Shown here: piece after piece, positions 11,615 to 25,189 of the stretch | Layout: each line of letters begins with the position of its first letter | Numbering within the stretch: position 1 is the first letter of the stretch | Assembly: GCF_014633365.1 (NCBI RefSeq) | Contig: NC_068344.1 | Location: forward strand, 4,291,327 to 4,355,326 | Source: Diospyros lotus | Lineage: Eukaryota > Streptophyta > Magnoliopsida > Ericales > Ebenaceae | Direction of reading: 5' to 3' | Length of the DNA stretch: 64,000 bases | Notes under the pieces: generated by a model | What the model saw: the letters and a program-made list of their open reading frames with translations, nothing else | What the model was told of the DNA's origin: nothing | Databases searched by the model: none | Translations under genes and position numbers: made by a program

Positions 11615-14600
11615 AGAGGGTTTTATTTTGATTCTTAGTCCTAGTTTTGGTTTATTATCTTTTACTTATACTCAAATTTTTAGCTGTATACACATCCAAC
11701 ATCATCTCTGTAGCCTGTAGGTGTGGAAAAACATCATTCTGTTGAACCTTGTACAATCATATATATATGATCAATACTTTCAGTTCAATCCAGAAAAAGG
11801 AACCCTATATGTGCAATTACAAACTGCTCAACAAGCAGTTGGCTGAAGAGAAAATGGAAAGAGCAAGAAAACCAGCTTTCCATCTTTGAGAGTGCCAAGG
11901 TTTGGAATCTAAATTAGTGTTTTCTATTTGACAGGGATGATATTTGCCCGACACAGGTTAGCAGCCTCCGGGGGGGTCCCACCCCACCCTCCATGGGGCC
12001 CACATCCCCCTCTCTCTTAATTTGTCTGTATTGGGCAAATTTTATATTGTCTGACGCTAGTAATATAAAAATTTCATTCTATTTGAACAACATTATCTTT
12101 ATATTTATTCATCAAGAAACATATAGTATATAATTGACCACTAACTGCCCTTTTAGTCAATTATTATCTAAAGATAACTAGTTGGTCAATTCTAATTTTC
12201 CTACTAAATGGTCTCTATTTTGCTCCCTTTTGTCGTGTTTAAGGGATTGCTTTCCCCCAATGAGTAAAGATTTGAAAAATAAGTACATGTATCAGTTTTC
12301 TTTTCATATATCCATGCCATTGTAATTGGGAGTCTCATATTTTATCTTTAATAGCCATATCTCCAATATATTAATCATTTCCCTAATAATATGGGGCAGA
12401 GACATTAATGCAAGTAATAATGAGTTGAATTGAAAGTTGGTTACCAATAAGCATTGTATTAATATCCCTTCATAGACAGCTGCAGCTGTGTTTTTTGAAA
12501 ATGACCATTAAATTGTCAATCTCCACTCTTGTTTTTGATAACATCCCCTCAATTATCAATCATCAATCAATCTCACCTAAAATATCTGCCAATATCTGCC
12601 TTACGACTACATTTTGGGGGGGGGTCAATTTGACACTATTATTCATGATGAATGAATCATCGTCTCAACTATTATAAATAATAATCTTTCATCAAGTATC
12701 ACTAACAGAGTTATTAATTCACTTATTTTTAATTAAAAACCCAACTTAACATGATAAACCATAAATTCTATACACAACACAGCAGCTCAACTCCTAAAAT
12801 CCTACTGAAACCTAAATCTCACTTGGCTGTCACATTGGAGTGTGATTGGATAAATCCTCTTAAATTTTTAATTCTTTAAGATAGTATTTGTTAAAATGTG
12901 TTAAATAAAGCTCTATCACAATAAATTATCAGTAAAGTTCATGATAAGTTATTCGAATGGGAAGAGATAAATTTATCTTAAAAATTTAAGATAAGAAGTC
13001 ATGAAACTTTTTTTTAGAAAATTTAATAAGTATAATAAAGAAATATTTTTATTTCTCATTTTTTAGTTTATATCTTAATTAACAAATGTTATCTAAAATG
13101 TTACAAGTGAAATATATATATATATATATAGATATTCTTTCTATTATTAAATTATGATACGATTTATAATATTATAATTAATTAAATTAACTTTGGTGCC
13201 CCGCTGTCCTCACCTCGTCCAAGACTCCAAAGTCCAAGCCACTCGTCAACAACTTCACTGTCATAATCTTCATCACTTTCTGTTCCAACGATGGTTTGTA
13301 AGACAATGGCATGTTTTTTTATTTTCATAAATTATTGCAGTGATTTTTTTGTGTGATCACAATTATAATTATATAATAGTTTATTTTTATCATGCTATCG
13401 ATCATAATAATAGATTTATTGATCAAAAATTACATTGTCAAGCCACTTAAACTCTACAAGAAAAAGAACGATCAAAGAATGTAGAGAAATCACTGCACAA
13501 ACACTCCGATACTTAAATTAGACACTGAAGATTTGAAAATCGTACTGAAATAAGTATCAAGGACATATATTTTTTAAAATAAAGGTTCATATATTTGTAG
13601 AGAAATATAAAATCTTTTCAAGATTTAGTAGAATTAAGATTTTTATGCATAATGACTATTATTTTCATAGAATTTTTAGAGAAATTTTTAAATATCAAAA
13701 TTATCCTATTTGCACTTTATTTGAAAACCCGAATAGTTATTTTTAGTCTTTTACCTATTTCTTTAAATTGAACTTAAAAATCAAACCGATCAATTTGATT
13801 TCCTTTTGATCTTTTTCTTTTTTTCTTTTCGCTTCGATTTAATAAATTACAAAATATTAAATAATTCAACTCGATTGGATTCAATTTATTTAAAAAAAAA
13901 AATCACACACCTCAGACAGAGAGGCGGGGAAAAGTGGGGAAAGAGAAAAAGCTTTTCAGCTTGGAGTGGTAAAAGTTAATTGTGGCTTTCACAATCATCA
14001 AATCCCTTCATGAGCTTTGACAGGCATGCATGCCAGTTGCACTTGCACCTTCCTATTTGCGTCCTTCTTGATTAAACTTCACTATAAATAAAAGATAAAA
14101 GTACCGCCTTATCCTATTGACATGATATTATAATATAATATTTAAATTTATATATATAATAAAATATAATTAAATTATGATAACGTGATATCATAATTAC
14201 ATTAAATATTTTATTTTTAAGAGGGTGCGTGACCAATTATTTGAAATTGTATGAATCTAAAAAGATTACTAGTTTTATCAAATGGAAAATTATTTTACTT
14301 AAGTAACATTATTTTATAACCCTTTTGCTTAAACTATTTCCTCAATTCTTTACAAACCCTACTGGCTGGTGATGCGTTTGGGAGGAAAGCAATGAAAAAT
14401 GCTTCTTATCATTGCAAGACATGATAGTAATTTTTGTTGTTTAAATACAATAATAAAATTTATAATAACAAAAAAAAAATTAATCTCTGAGAACTTGCGT
14501 AAGTTAGTCAAAGGGTAGAGAGTGTTTTTCTCGCTACACAAACATTCTAATATTTAAGTTAGTTTAATCAGAATTCAAAAGAAAACTCAAAGAGTTATTA

Positions 14601-14885
14601 TAATGTTTTTAACATTTCTAAAGAGACGGGTTCACCTCATATTTAACAGAAGGAAGAGCTAATAGATAGCAAAGACCCTATTTCTTTCAACATTAAAATT
14701 GCCATTGTATGTTTCGACATTTAAGATGAAGACCTTATAGCGAATTAATGTGTTCCTGATAAGGGTATGATTTGAAGGAATTTCTAAGAGACTTTGAGCT
14801 CTCAAAAAGCCCTATCTTTCATCCTTGGAAGCAACCTCGTTGGAGGGTTTCTTGGAGGCCTTTTTCATCAAAAAAAGTTTTCTAA
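11615..14885. other. Intergenic, gene-poor
   Basis: No coding gene seen. Around 11940-12060 a short inverted motif (tttgcccgacac / tgggcaaatt) flanks GC-rich sequence, suggesting a small repeat. An AT microsatellite lies at about 13112-13130. At about 13505 the words 'cactccgatacttaaatta' mark a decayed LTR-type repeat, with a second weaker match near 14545. Confidence 0.4.
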
Positions 14886-15706
14886 GGGTGCGTTTGATGG
14901 CCTAAATTTTTCAAGAAAAATGTAATTTTTTCACCCATTTTCTAACTTTTGCATTGTTTGATAGTATTTTTTTTTCAGAGAATTCATTTTCCTATTAATG
15001 GTCACGTGAGGCCATTTTCTTTCAAATCAAGGAAATCAAATTCCTTGGGAGGAGGAGATGAAATTTTCCTGTCAATTGAAAAATGGAGGTGGGCGGCTGC
15101 TGGGACGGGTAGGGCAAGCGGGGGGGTTTGGTTTGGGGGGAGGGTTATTTAATAAATATAAATATATAAATATATGTATAAAAAGTGAATATGTTAAATT
15201 TGGGATGGTTATTTAATAAATATAAATATATGTATAAAAAGTGAATATATCAAAAATTTAATAAATATAAATATATAAAAAGTGAATATGTCAAAAATTA
15301 TATATAAATTATTTCTTTAGAAAACAAAAAAAAAATTAATTTTGTAGTTTCATTTTTTGAGAAAACAATTTAATTAATTTAAAATACGTTATTATTTTAA
15401 TTTTTTTGTACAAAATTTAATATTTTTTAATACATTTTCACTATTGAATTCCATAGAAAATGCATCATTTTCCATGAAAAATAATGCCTATCAAATTAGA
15501 AATGCCAGGAAAATTATCAAATTCTATGAAAAATATTACCAATCAAACACCAAAAGATGGAAAATAACATCATTTTTTAGATAGAAAATTATACCAATCA
15601 AACAGCTTAAATTTTCAATTTCCAGCAATTCATTTTCTCTAGAATTCAATTCCCTGAAATTCATTTTCTTTCCACTCAAATTCCACCATTGCAATCAAAC
15701 GCACCC
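14886..15706. mobile_element. Tourist/PIF-Harbinger-type MITE with TAA target duplication
   Basis: Terminal inverted repeats: the left end gggtgcgtttgatggc and the right end gcaatcaaacgcaccc are reverse complements over most of their length. TAA flanks both sides (14883-14885 and 15707-15709), the 3-bp duplication typical of PIF/Harbinger elements. Inner subterminal sequence is also complementary (repeats of 'aattcattttc' type). The 821-bp element carries no transposase; the ORF at 14949-15152 is incidental. Confidence 0.75.
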
Positions 15707-15709
15707 TAA

Positions 15710-17205
15710 GTCCTTTTTAGGCTTTTTTTTTTTAAGCTTTTGTATAGGTTCTTGGGTGTTTGGACTTGTCTTGGGATTGGCTCTTTTAGCTCATTATGTT
15801 TGGCACATAAATAATAAAATAAAATAAAAATGAATAAAAACATTTCTCTTTAAAACCTTAACTTTTTGTGTCACAATATTAACTTTGATAATTGTATAAA
15901 AGTACTTAAAAATTATTCTTATCTTAATCACACTTTAACATAATAGTGGTGGACCACGATGGTTTTTGGGATCAATCACTACAATTCTGCCTAGATGCAA
16001 GCATATGCTAGAATGGAAGGGTTATTCTCTTAATATAGTTTTTGACACTTAAGTTAGTATAATAAATGAACAACACATCTAAATAAAACACTATGAGTTT
16101 CATGACTTACTTGTGAGGGTTCATTGTCTTTATATAAGCGCGGTGAGTCAGTATAGATGAATCTCTCGAACTAGATAAAGATATACTTAAATTTTTCAAA
16201 TATGACATAAGCCGAGACACTTGGAGTTTATCTCCAACACTTCCTATGTTGGGTTATCTCGAGCAAGGAGACGTGTATCATCTCTCTTGTTGCTTGTCAA
16301 CAGGAACACATGGCCAAATGAGATCGATCAATCTTTAAGAGTAGTCTAGTGATTTCATTACTCTATTAAATAAATAAAATATTTGACATTACTTTTTATC
16401 CCTTAGACTCCCAAGATGCAATAGCTATTATACATTTCATTTCACTTAATTGTATAAAGTCACATAATGAACTATTGTTTTTCATGGGCTTTTAGTACTA
16501 ATTGAAACAATATATATAATAATACCTAAAAAAAAGAAAGTTAAAATTACTATATTGTTTTCTAGTGTTTTAATAAAAATAAAAATATTTTTTATTTTTC
16601 TAAATTTTAAAATTCTTAATTAACAAGTTTAAATTAGTTGATTGCCTACCATCTATCATAATTTTCTCTCTTATTTCGAATTAACACTAATTATCAAAAT
16701 TAAAAATATTGAGTGAATTACTTAATTTAGAAAGGAAATTTATTTTTTAGTACCATATAAAAGGTCCATATCAACAATTAAAAATATATGATATTTAATT
16801 TTTTATACTCAAAATGCTAAGATTCAGTATTTCATTTATCTAGATTCAATAAAATATTTTTGGAGTATTCATTTTTTTATAATTTTATTTAAAAATATTA
16901 AATAATTTTTGTTAGGGTGTTTTATAAAAAAATTAAAAAATATTACTACTATTTCATTAAAAATATTCTTAAAATTTTGAGTAAATTCACTATATACTAG
17001 TTGAATTTGATCTTTTAACTGAAACATCCTTAATTTTTTTTTTTTTTTTTTGCCAAACTAATCCTCGTACGATTTTTAGACTTAAGAGGTGGCTTGTGTT
17101 GTGCACGTATAAGTAAACGTAAAAAATTTTAAATAAAATTTTATTGGGTGATGTTTGATAGTTGTAGTTTATTTTTTACTCTTTTAGGTAAAATTGTTAA
17201 ATAAA
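15710..17205. other. Intergenic with relic repeat sequence
   Basis: Very AT-rich. At about 16045 'tttttgacacttaagttagt' matches the LTR-type motif seen at 13505. No coding region found. Confidence 0.35.
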
Positions 17206-17335
17206 ATAAATTTTGGTGTAATGGTAAAATTATTCATTAATTAATTTCTTAGTTATAGGTTCAAATCTTATTAATCTTTATAAAAAAAATTAAAAAATAA
17301 TATATTACTCATCATTATTCACATTTTCTAGTCAT
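17206..17335 (+). repeat. tRNA-derived SINE head with A and B boxes
   Basis: An A box tggtgtaatgg at 17214-17224 fits the consensus TRGYNNARNGG at every position. A B box ggttcaaatct at 17258-17268 fits GGTTCRANNCC except the last base. Spacing of 44 bp matches tRNA-type internal promoters. The body is too AT-rich and unpaired to be a tRNA gene, and an AT-rich tail follows. Confidence 0.5.
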
Positions 17336-17887
17336 TTTACAATTTTTTTTCTTTAAATAAGTATTTTACAGAACAAAAATTCAAAACGTCTACAGTTATG
17401 CCAAAACATACCCCGACCCTCATAACAAAAAACTGAAAAGAGTAACTCTAATAAACCAATATATATATATATATATATATTCCTCTTAACATAAAGAGAA
17501 TATATACAAATATTAGAAAAATTTCACGTGACTTCATATTAAAATTAGAACTCTCGATCTTTAACTCAAATGACTTCAAATTTACTTCACCCCATCTCAA
17601 GGCCAAACAGGCCCTAAAGAGCTAAGAAGTTTTGGAGACATGTTATTGATATTAATACACTCAAAAATAATATTAACACATCCAAATATTTAAAAAGACA
17701 AAAGTTACTCTTTCTCTTTTGCTAGCAATGGCTTTCCTTCTAAGTATTTGTATCTTTTTCTAACACTTTATAGTTAGAACTTTATCTACAATTAATGTCA
17801 CTTATCTTCCACTTAAACTTGGTCTACAACCATTTAAACATTAAGAAATATAAATCAACTCCATAATTTGAAACTTATAATCTCTTA

Positions 17888-18411
17888 GACTGCGTTCTCT
17901 TCACTTTTCAATTTTCAATTTTGAGTTTTGAATTCATTTTTAGTTTTTTGTTTTGATAGTCTGTTTTTAGAAAATTAAAAACGCGCTCTCTTTATTATTT
18001 TAAAAAATTATTTCTCAAAACAGAAAATTAGAAAACGCGTTCTTTTTGAAATTTTGAAAATAATTTTTTAATAATATTTTATTCAATAAATTTAATTATT
18101 CAGTAAATTAAAAATATTTAATATTTATAAATTATTAAAAAAAATATCTACATTTTAAAGTTAATGAATTTTGTAATATTTTTTCTATTATAATAATAAA
18201 TATATGAATAAATAAATGTATTTTAAATTTTGAATTTGTTTTGGATGAAAATACTCAAAACAACTTTTTGTTGTTTTGAGTTTTCTTTACAATTTTTTTT
18301 TTTGTTTTAAAAAATGCATTTTTAAAAACAGTAAAGAGAGAGAACGTGTTTTCATTATTTTAGAAAATTAAAAACTAAAAATGACTTAAAAACAGCAAAG
18401 AGAATGTAGCC
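17888..18411. mobile_element. PIF/Harbinger-like MITE with TTA target duplication
   Basis: The left end gactgcgttctcttc and the right end (reverse complement ggctacattctcttt) form imperfect terminal inverted repeats. TTA flanks both ends (17885-17887 and 18412-18414). Inner sequence contains mirrored 'ttttagaaaattaaaaac' segments on both sides, as expected of a foldback MITE. No coding capacity. The family differs from the element at 14886. Confidence 0.65.
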
Positions 18412-18587
18412 TTATTTTTTGGTAATTAAGTAACTTATCAACCAATTTCTTGGCAACACGTTGACCAATTCAGAGGAAGCACTTGGATTAGTAAGAGACC
18501 AATATGTGACGTAATCTCAACAATTTAGCACAATGGTCACTTGAGAAGCATTTAGACTTGTTATGTGGGGAGACCCCATGAGTCACT

Positions 18588-18646
18588 CATTAAGGGATAT
18601 GGCTCCACTAGCATTCTCCCCCATTAAGGGATATGGCTCCACTAGC
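18588..18646 (+). repeat. Two identical 25-bp direct repeats
   Basis: The 25-bp words at 18588-18612 and 18622-18646 (both containing aagggatatggctccacta) are identical and 34 bp apart start to start. They look like a local duplication in repeat-derived DNA. Confidence 0.7.
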
Positions 18647-21600
18647 GGCCCAACAACTTGACACTATGTCTTAACTATGCCCTGGAGGCAGTCTCATGTA
18701 AAGTCTCAATGGAACACTTTTCTCTATAGAATTTATTTTTAAAAAAAAAAAGCTTGTAAAGTTCCTTCGCCAATTCTTATGATTTATATCTTAGCTTTCA
18801 AAATCTCTATTCACTTGACCTTTTATTTTTATTATTTATTTTTTTTAAATTCACTAAAAATTATTCTCTTATAAATTACTTCTACTGGTCTCTTTTTTTC
18901 ACCTAAACTCTTGTGTTTGGTTTAATTTATCAAGACAAGATTTTTGTATGTGTGCTCATTTTTACAAATCAAACTTGGTTCGATTCATAATTCGTATCAA
19001 GTCTAGATTTTCGAATCATTCTCAAATACCAAGTTTAAAAGAAAAGAAAAACTTTTCACTCATACCAACATGAAATCTTTAAAAAAAATTTAAGTTACTA
19101 CAACTCAAGATATGAATGTTAAAATTATTTATTTTTTTCAAAATAAAATAACATATTTTAAATGAGAATCGAGTTTGTAGAACGAGTTTGACATGTTTAA
19201 TATACTTAATATATCAACAAAATAAAGCATATACATGCTTCTAGTGACTACTATAAAAACATTTATAGCATCTACCAAGCATGACATGTCACAAAAATAT
19301 AGTAAAGCTTCCAAAACTTACGCTTTAAGAACTTCCTTTTTCTTTGAATTGTTTGCCTTATCTAGAATGTTTGAATATTTCATTAGATGAATATAAATTA
19401 AAAGATAAATCTTCTAAATGAAGAATCACAAAAAGAATATATATATATATTTATATAAAATGCGTGCATAAAAAAAATGTAAATTTTTATTCTATGGTGC
19501 CACCAATGATTGTGTCAGGCTCATTTTAAGAGCTTTCTCAACCAACTCACTGAACGCCTCTTAGAAGGTCCTCGACCACGTCACCTGCCGAAGTAACTCA
19601 AAGCAAAATAATATAGTCATACATGATTATGAATGCAAATGAAAAATCAAACACTATATGTTTTCAAAATTGATTTTTCATATAATATAAAAAAGTCACA
19701 AAATAAGAGTTAGTGAATGAAGAAAACTCACCTTGGAATCTATTTGGAAAAGATTTTGTTCGCTCATCCTAACTTCCTAATCTCTCATATTGGTCACTTT
19801 GATGGAAGCTTCATTTTCCCCTCACTAATCTTCTCTTTTATTTTTTTTATTTTCTATTTTCTCTTCCTCTTACACTTGTTCCAGCTCCCTAAAATAGGAG
19901 ACCCTCCCCAATTTATAAGATCCCTAATTTTTCTCCAAGAAAAAGCCAATTAATGTAAGAATTTTGTGTTTAATTATGTCTATTTTTTGAATCTACTTTT
20001 CTTCTAAAATACACTTATATATACATGTGAGAAATAAAGAAAAAAAAAAAGGTAATGGGATCTATGGGGACGACTTCCAAGCCATCTCTAAAGGTGTTGG
20101 GGAGGCTACCCAAGGTAACCTCTTTGGGGGTAGGAAAGTAGAGAACAACTGTTGCTCATTGCACCCCCCCTCGCCCCCTAAGCAATGGGGTCCCTTATGC
20201 AGGAAGGGACCTCACGCTTGGGTTATCAGACTATATCTCGTTATATATATACAAATATATATAGCCCGTTTTTAATTATTTGATTCATTCAATGGGCTAG
20301 AAAAATTATTTTTTAATTTAAATTTGAACTTATTTTCTTAAATTTTTAAGTATTTTAAAAATACTTTAGAGTGTCACAAATAATCACTAAATAGACTATA
20401 AAAGTTCTAAATTTTTCAATAACAAATAAATATTTGTCACTTTTCTATCCGCTACTGTATTTCTCTTTACTCACTCACTCACCTATTATCGAATACTAAT
20501 TAATTGAAGAAATTTACCTAAAGAAAATCAAAATCTCGACTTAAAAGAGATCATTGACAAACCTCATAAATTAAAATCTCAAACTTTGGGAAATCGACAA
20601 ACCACGTCCCTGCTATTCTACCACTTTGGTGATTATTATTATTGTCCTTAGTTAATAGTTTGATTTAGTAGACGTGGACCCACACCACACTTTTGAGGGT
20701 TCCCGGGGGCAAGAACTTTTTGTCCCACACTCATACCACTTCATCGCATTGCTTTTCCAGGACTTTTAAAAAAGAAAAGATTAAATAAATTCCATCTACT
20801 AATTAATAATTTATGATAGTGAGTAAATCTATTGTTAATTTTAAATGGGATTATTATAAATTTTATGTGCATTACATCAGTCTAGAAAAAATTATTTGTG
20901 AGTATAATATTTTTATAAAATAAATACAAAAATAGAAGGGAATTAAAATATGGGTAGCCTTTCATGACATTCACTAATAAATTTTTGGGTCAATTGAGAC
21001 CATGTGGTCCTGAACCTTTGGAAATGACCTAATTAGTCACGACAGCTTTACTAACATTGTTAAGTAGATAGAGCATTTTCTATACTTTGGGTCTTTAGTC
21101 CAAACACTCATGAATTTTAGATTTTTTATTTGAACACCTACTGAATTTTTGTTTTTTGCCAAATTGTTTTTGGCTTTTTCAAAAATATTTAAAGATTAAT
21201 TCACCAAAAAATAGAAATTTACGAAGTGCCAGTAAAAAATTCGATGTTCATGAGTTATATATCGTTAATATCATTAATATTATAGGAAGTGTCATAACTA
21301 ATTTTTAAAGAATTTAAAAATTAGATTAGAATGACTTTAAAAGTTTATGGATATTATTCTCTTTCTTCCTATAATTTTAAAAATTAATTAGAATAATTTA
21401 AAAATTAAAGTTGATGGATATCCTGCTTTATTTGCCTTTGTGTGTCATTAGGGTACCCTACACAATTAAGGGCGAATGTAGAATGGAAGGTTAGAGCCTA
21501 GAGGAGTAAAATTCTAATAGTAAGATGGTTATGCCTCTAATAATTTATTAATTAATATGGTTAGGGGTACCCTACATAATTTAAACACTTCTTGACATTA

Positions 21601-22246
21601 TGTATACCATATACTCACGATTATTTGAGTTATTTGATTGGGTGAGTTGTGACACGTGGCACGGTCTCATCACATGCAGTGCACACTGAATTTGCTCCGG
21701 CATATATATCATTAGGAAGGAGGCAAATCTTTCCCCCTAACCAACCCCATTAATTAAGACCATTATTATAGTGTTAGCTAAGTATCAATTTTTTTCATCA
21801 TCCCCACCGCCGTGCCGTCACAGCTACTCATATGTCCCTTTGAAATAACCACCATAAAAAAAAAAAAAAAAAAAAAAAATCACTCTTGAAAAAAAACTTA
21901 ATAAAAATGTAATATTATCCGTAAAGATATATAGACGATCAGAGATAAAAGTTTAAATAAAAATAAAATAAAATGATTGACGAGTTAAAATTTAGGTGTC
22001 GGGTGACGTTAAATTTAGATTATTGTTGTCGTCGTCGTAAGAATTGTGTATAGAAAATTGTGTTTACATGGCCACTCGAAAATCAGTATATGGAATCCAT
22101 TACAATGTGAATTAGTTATACAGAATCAGGCAAATGGATTAATATTAATACAAACTAATTAATGGTGGGAAAGCCTTCACTGACCAATTAATGTTGTTGT
22201 CTGGTCTGATCATCAGTTTCGGATCACATCTCCCGACGGCGGCCGG
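18647..22246. other. Intergenic, no gene seen
   Basis: AT-rich sequence with homopolymers, including a poly-A run near 21857-21879. ORFs at 19717-19953 and 20027-20275 are short with low-complexity translations. No transposon boundaries could be defined. Confidence 0.4.
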
Positions 22247-22555
22247 CTAGTGGTGCAATGGGTTCGGGCCGGTGGGAACCAGCCGCTTCTCGACGCCGTA
22301 AAGCGGATCGATCTCGCTCTCCGGGGGATGTTTCCGGCTGTGGTTTCTGAGGAACGGGGTGAAGTCGAACTTCTTGCTGTTTTCCAGGACTTTTCTGTTG
22401 GCCGGCGGAGGGTGGCGAGGGAGGGGCAAGTTGGCGGCGGCGTTGTGGCTGGTGATCCTGGAGCTGAAAGCGCGGACCTCATGAAACGAGATTGCGAAGA
22501 GAGAGAGGCAGACGACGATGAGCAGAACTAGGCGAGAAGGTTTCTGCAGGGCCAT
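22247..22555 (-). CDS. CLE: CLE peptide precursor (CLE12/CLE13-type dodecapeptide)
   Basis: CLE proteins are secreted, cut to a 12-13-residue peptide and sensed by CLAVATA-type receptor kinases to control stem-cell and root or nodule development. This 102-residue single-exon frame has the full architecture: an N-terminal signal peptide (about residues 1-29, core RLVLLIVVCLSLFAISF), a variable basic middle, a conserved pre-motif segment (KKFDFTPFLRNH, then EIDPLYGVEKR), and the CLE motif RLVPTGPNPLHH at residues 91-102 directly before the stop. CLE12/13-type peptides usually read R.VPSGPNPLHH, so position 5 carries Thr instead of Ser. Pro4, Gly6, Pro7, Asn8, Pro9, His11 and His12 are kept. The ATG is the first in frame and precedes the signal peptide. 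The gene looks intact and functional. Confidence 0.93.
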   Translation of the reverse strand: MALQKPSRLVLLIVVCLSLFAISFHEVRAFSSRITSHNAAANLPLPRHPPPANRKVLENSKKFDFTPFLRNHSRKHPPESEIDPLYGVEKRLVPTGPNPLHH

Positions 22556-22769
22556 GGAAGAGAAGGAGAGAGAAGAGAGGAAACATGGGAGAAGAAGAAG
22601 AACAGGAAGAAGAAAGAGAGAGAGAGGGAGAGAGAGAGAGAGAAGAACAAGTTATCTTTTGAAGGGCTTATTGACAGCTTGAATCTAATGGATTGTTGCA
22701 GAGGAGAGTTGAATTTGCAGGGGATTTGCTTCCATGGGAGACTTGTGAGCTTGTTTATGTCTTACTTTA

Positions 22770-22802
<33 letters not shown>
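22556..22802 (-). promoter_or_regulatory. CLE leader/upstream region with GA/CT tracts
   Basis: Directly upstream of the CLE start the transcribed strand is strongly CT-rich (plus-strand GA runs at about 22613-22643). A pure GA microsatellite lies at about 22774-22802. CT-rich leaders and GA-repeat elements are common at plant core promoters. No clear TATA box was identified. Confidence 0.45.
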
Positions 22803-25155
22803 CAGTTTCCAATGAGAGTTGCTTAGAAATCAAGGAACGAAAAGGCTCATTATGGGGATTGTCAAACCTTGAATTATGCCAAGTTTGATTATATGCTTAT
22901 TATTATTTAACTAATGAATTTGCTTGCATGAAATTCATGATTCTTAGGAGGATTTATAAATTAATTTATGAGTAATAGTAACTCTATATTGTCTCTAGTA
23001 ATGGAGTAATATGTATATATTATTTAAAGATTATTAACAATGGTCAAATTCATATTTTTATTCAAATTTTTTATTTTTTATTAGATATTAATTTTTAAGT
23101 CAATTTAATCTCTATATTTTAATTTTTTTCATATAATAATTTAAATTTTTTGTTATTTCAATTATACTACTATACTTTTATGTATAAAAAAAAAAAACTT
23201 ATTCATAAAAGATGATAAAATATATATTACACTCTATTTATATTTTTAATACATTTTAGTTAAAAATAAAGTGTTCTTATTGTCTTTTACCCTTGCCCTC
23301 GTATCATTGGTTAGCATTACTCTTAATTAAGAACAATGATTGGAAAACCCAATAAATTTTTTAAATTAACCCAAGTGACCTGTATGTGTCACCTTAATCC
23401 ATTAATGTTAATTATTAAATATTAAAGTTTACTAAAACACTTTAAAATGTAATAAATTGCCAAAACTCCCTAGGTGTCGGTGCATGGGGAGCTCCAATCC
23501 ATGACCCTTGATAAGTAAGGATTAGTTAAGACTTGAATGAAAGTTAAAGTTTCAATAATTACATATTATTTTTAGGTAAAGTATTTCTGTATTAATAAAT
23601 AGATATCATGTTTTTAATTTTTTTATTAATTGATAAAAATATTTATGATTTGAAAATAAAATATAATAAATATGCTGTCTATAAATAAAATATATTTATT
23701 ATATCTTGTATTATCGTATGTTATTAAGTCACGTAAATAATAAAAAAAATATGAAAATTTTATATAAATTTTTATCACTCTTAATTATCATATATTAAAA
23801 AAAATTAAACATAATGGTTGAAATGTAAAAGTGAGTCCGATGTTTTATGTAATTGTAAAATTTTACTTCAAAGCTAAAACTAAAAAGTCTTATTAGTCGC
23901 TTAATCAACTATATTACATAGCGCAAAATACAAGCATAACAAAAGATAAGGATATTATTTAAATAAGTTGTCACACATTAAAAAAAATAAAAGAGAAAAT
24001 GATTAGAAAAGAGATTATTACATAATAAAGTTAAAGTAACTATTATTGAAAGAGTGATTAAAAAGACTTGATGCGTTATGTATAGGCAAAAACTCATTAA
24101 GAGATTAAAAAAAGTGCAAATGCCCATAACTTTAGACTAAAAGTATGTAAAATTCCCTTGAATGAGAGATTCTAAATAAAGCGCAAACAAGATAATTTCG
24201 ATATCTGAAAATCCCTTTAAGAGCTCTGTAAAAAGGGTAAAAGAATTTTAATTCATATAGATAATGGAATATTAGGATAAACATATCATAATTCTAGTAG
24301 ATCTTAGAATGTCAGGATAAACATTATCTATAAGAATTCTAATGTTAATAGATCTCAAAATATTAAGATAAATATTATATAAAAAAATCTTTATTTTAGA
24401 AAATTAGGAAAATCTCCATACTCCTCTATAAATAGATAATTCTCTTTCCAAAAGAGGTATATCTTTGATATTAGTTTCGATACGATATTCAAATATTTAG
24501 TATCTGATTTAAGTATCGGAGTGTTTACGCAGAAATTTTCTTGTGCCCTCTTATCATTATCTTTCTTGCATAGTCCAAATAACTTGACGACGATATTTGC
24601 AGTCAATAAATTCGTTGCTATGTTTGAGCTACAATAAGACCAATAAATAATTTTGTAACGAAAGCAGATGAAACAAAAGAAATCAATAGCACAAATAAAT
24701 TCTAAAATAAAAGTTACGAAAAGAAAACTATTAGACACGATCTGAGTTATGATATACCTATAAATAGAAATGATTAATAAATTAAAATTTATATATACTA
24801 ATGAATGTAATAATAAGAGTGTAATTATACTTATTGTATAAACATTTTGAAAGGGTATGATTCCCCGTAGTAAAGATGAAGATATACAAAGAGGGAAATA
24901 TGCAATCAACATTTTTCATGGACAAAGCAATGTCTGTAATAATTGTGGCAAAGTGAATATGATTACCCACAAGTTTTTGCTTATTTTTTTGGCCAGCCTG
25001 TTATTTTCCAATTTTTTAAAATTTTAAAATATGATATAGTATATATTATATGCATATTATTAATAAATAATGATATTATATTAATACAATCAATTTTCTG
25101 ATTCCAGATTTAATAAAAAAATCAATTAGAACTTATGGGTAGACCAAAGTTCGGA
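22803..25155. other. Intergenic with a decayed LTR relic
   Basis: AT-rich, no gene. On the minus strand around 24490-24560 the words 'aacactccgatacttaaatc', followed by a short AT-rich leader, resemble the R/U5 part of plant LTRs. The 173-residue minus-strand ORF at 24391-24912 overlaps this relic and is hydrophobic and AT-driven, so I do not call it a gene. Confidence 0.4.
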
Positions 25156-25189
25156 TTAGTTGATGTAAATAGAAATGTGAATACTTTTG

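Noticed and set aside
17214..17268. Possible tRNA gene from A and B boxes
   Set aside because: No cloverleaf stems can be drawn and the sequence is too AT-rich, so a SINE head fits better.
24391..24912. 173-codon minus-strand ORF
   Set aside because: Hydrophobic, AT-driven composition, no domain, and it overlaps an LTR-like relic.
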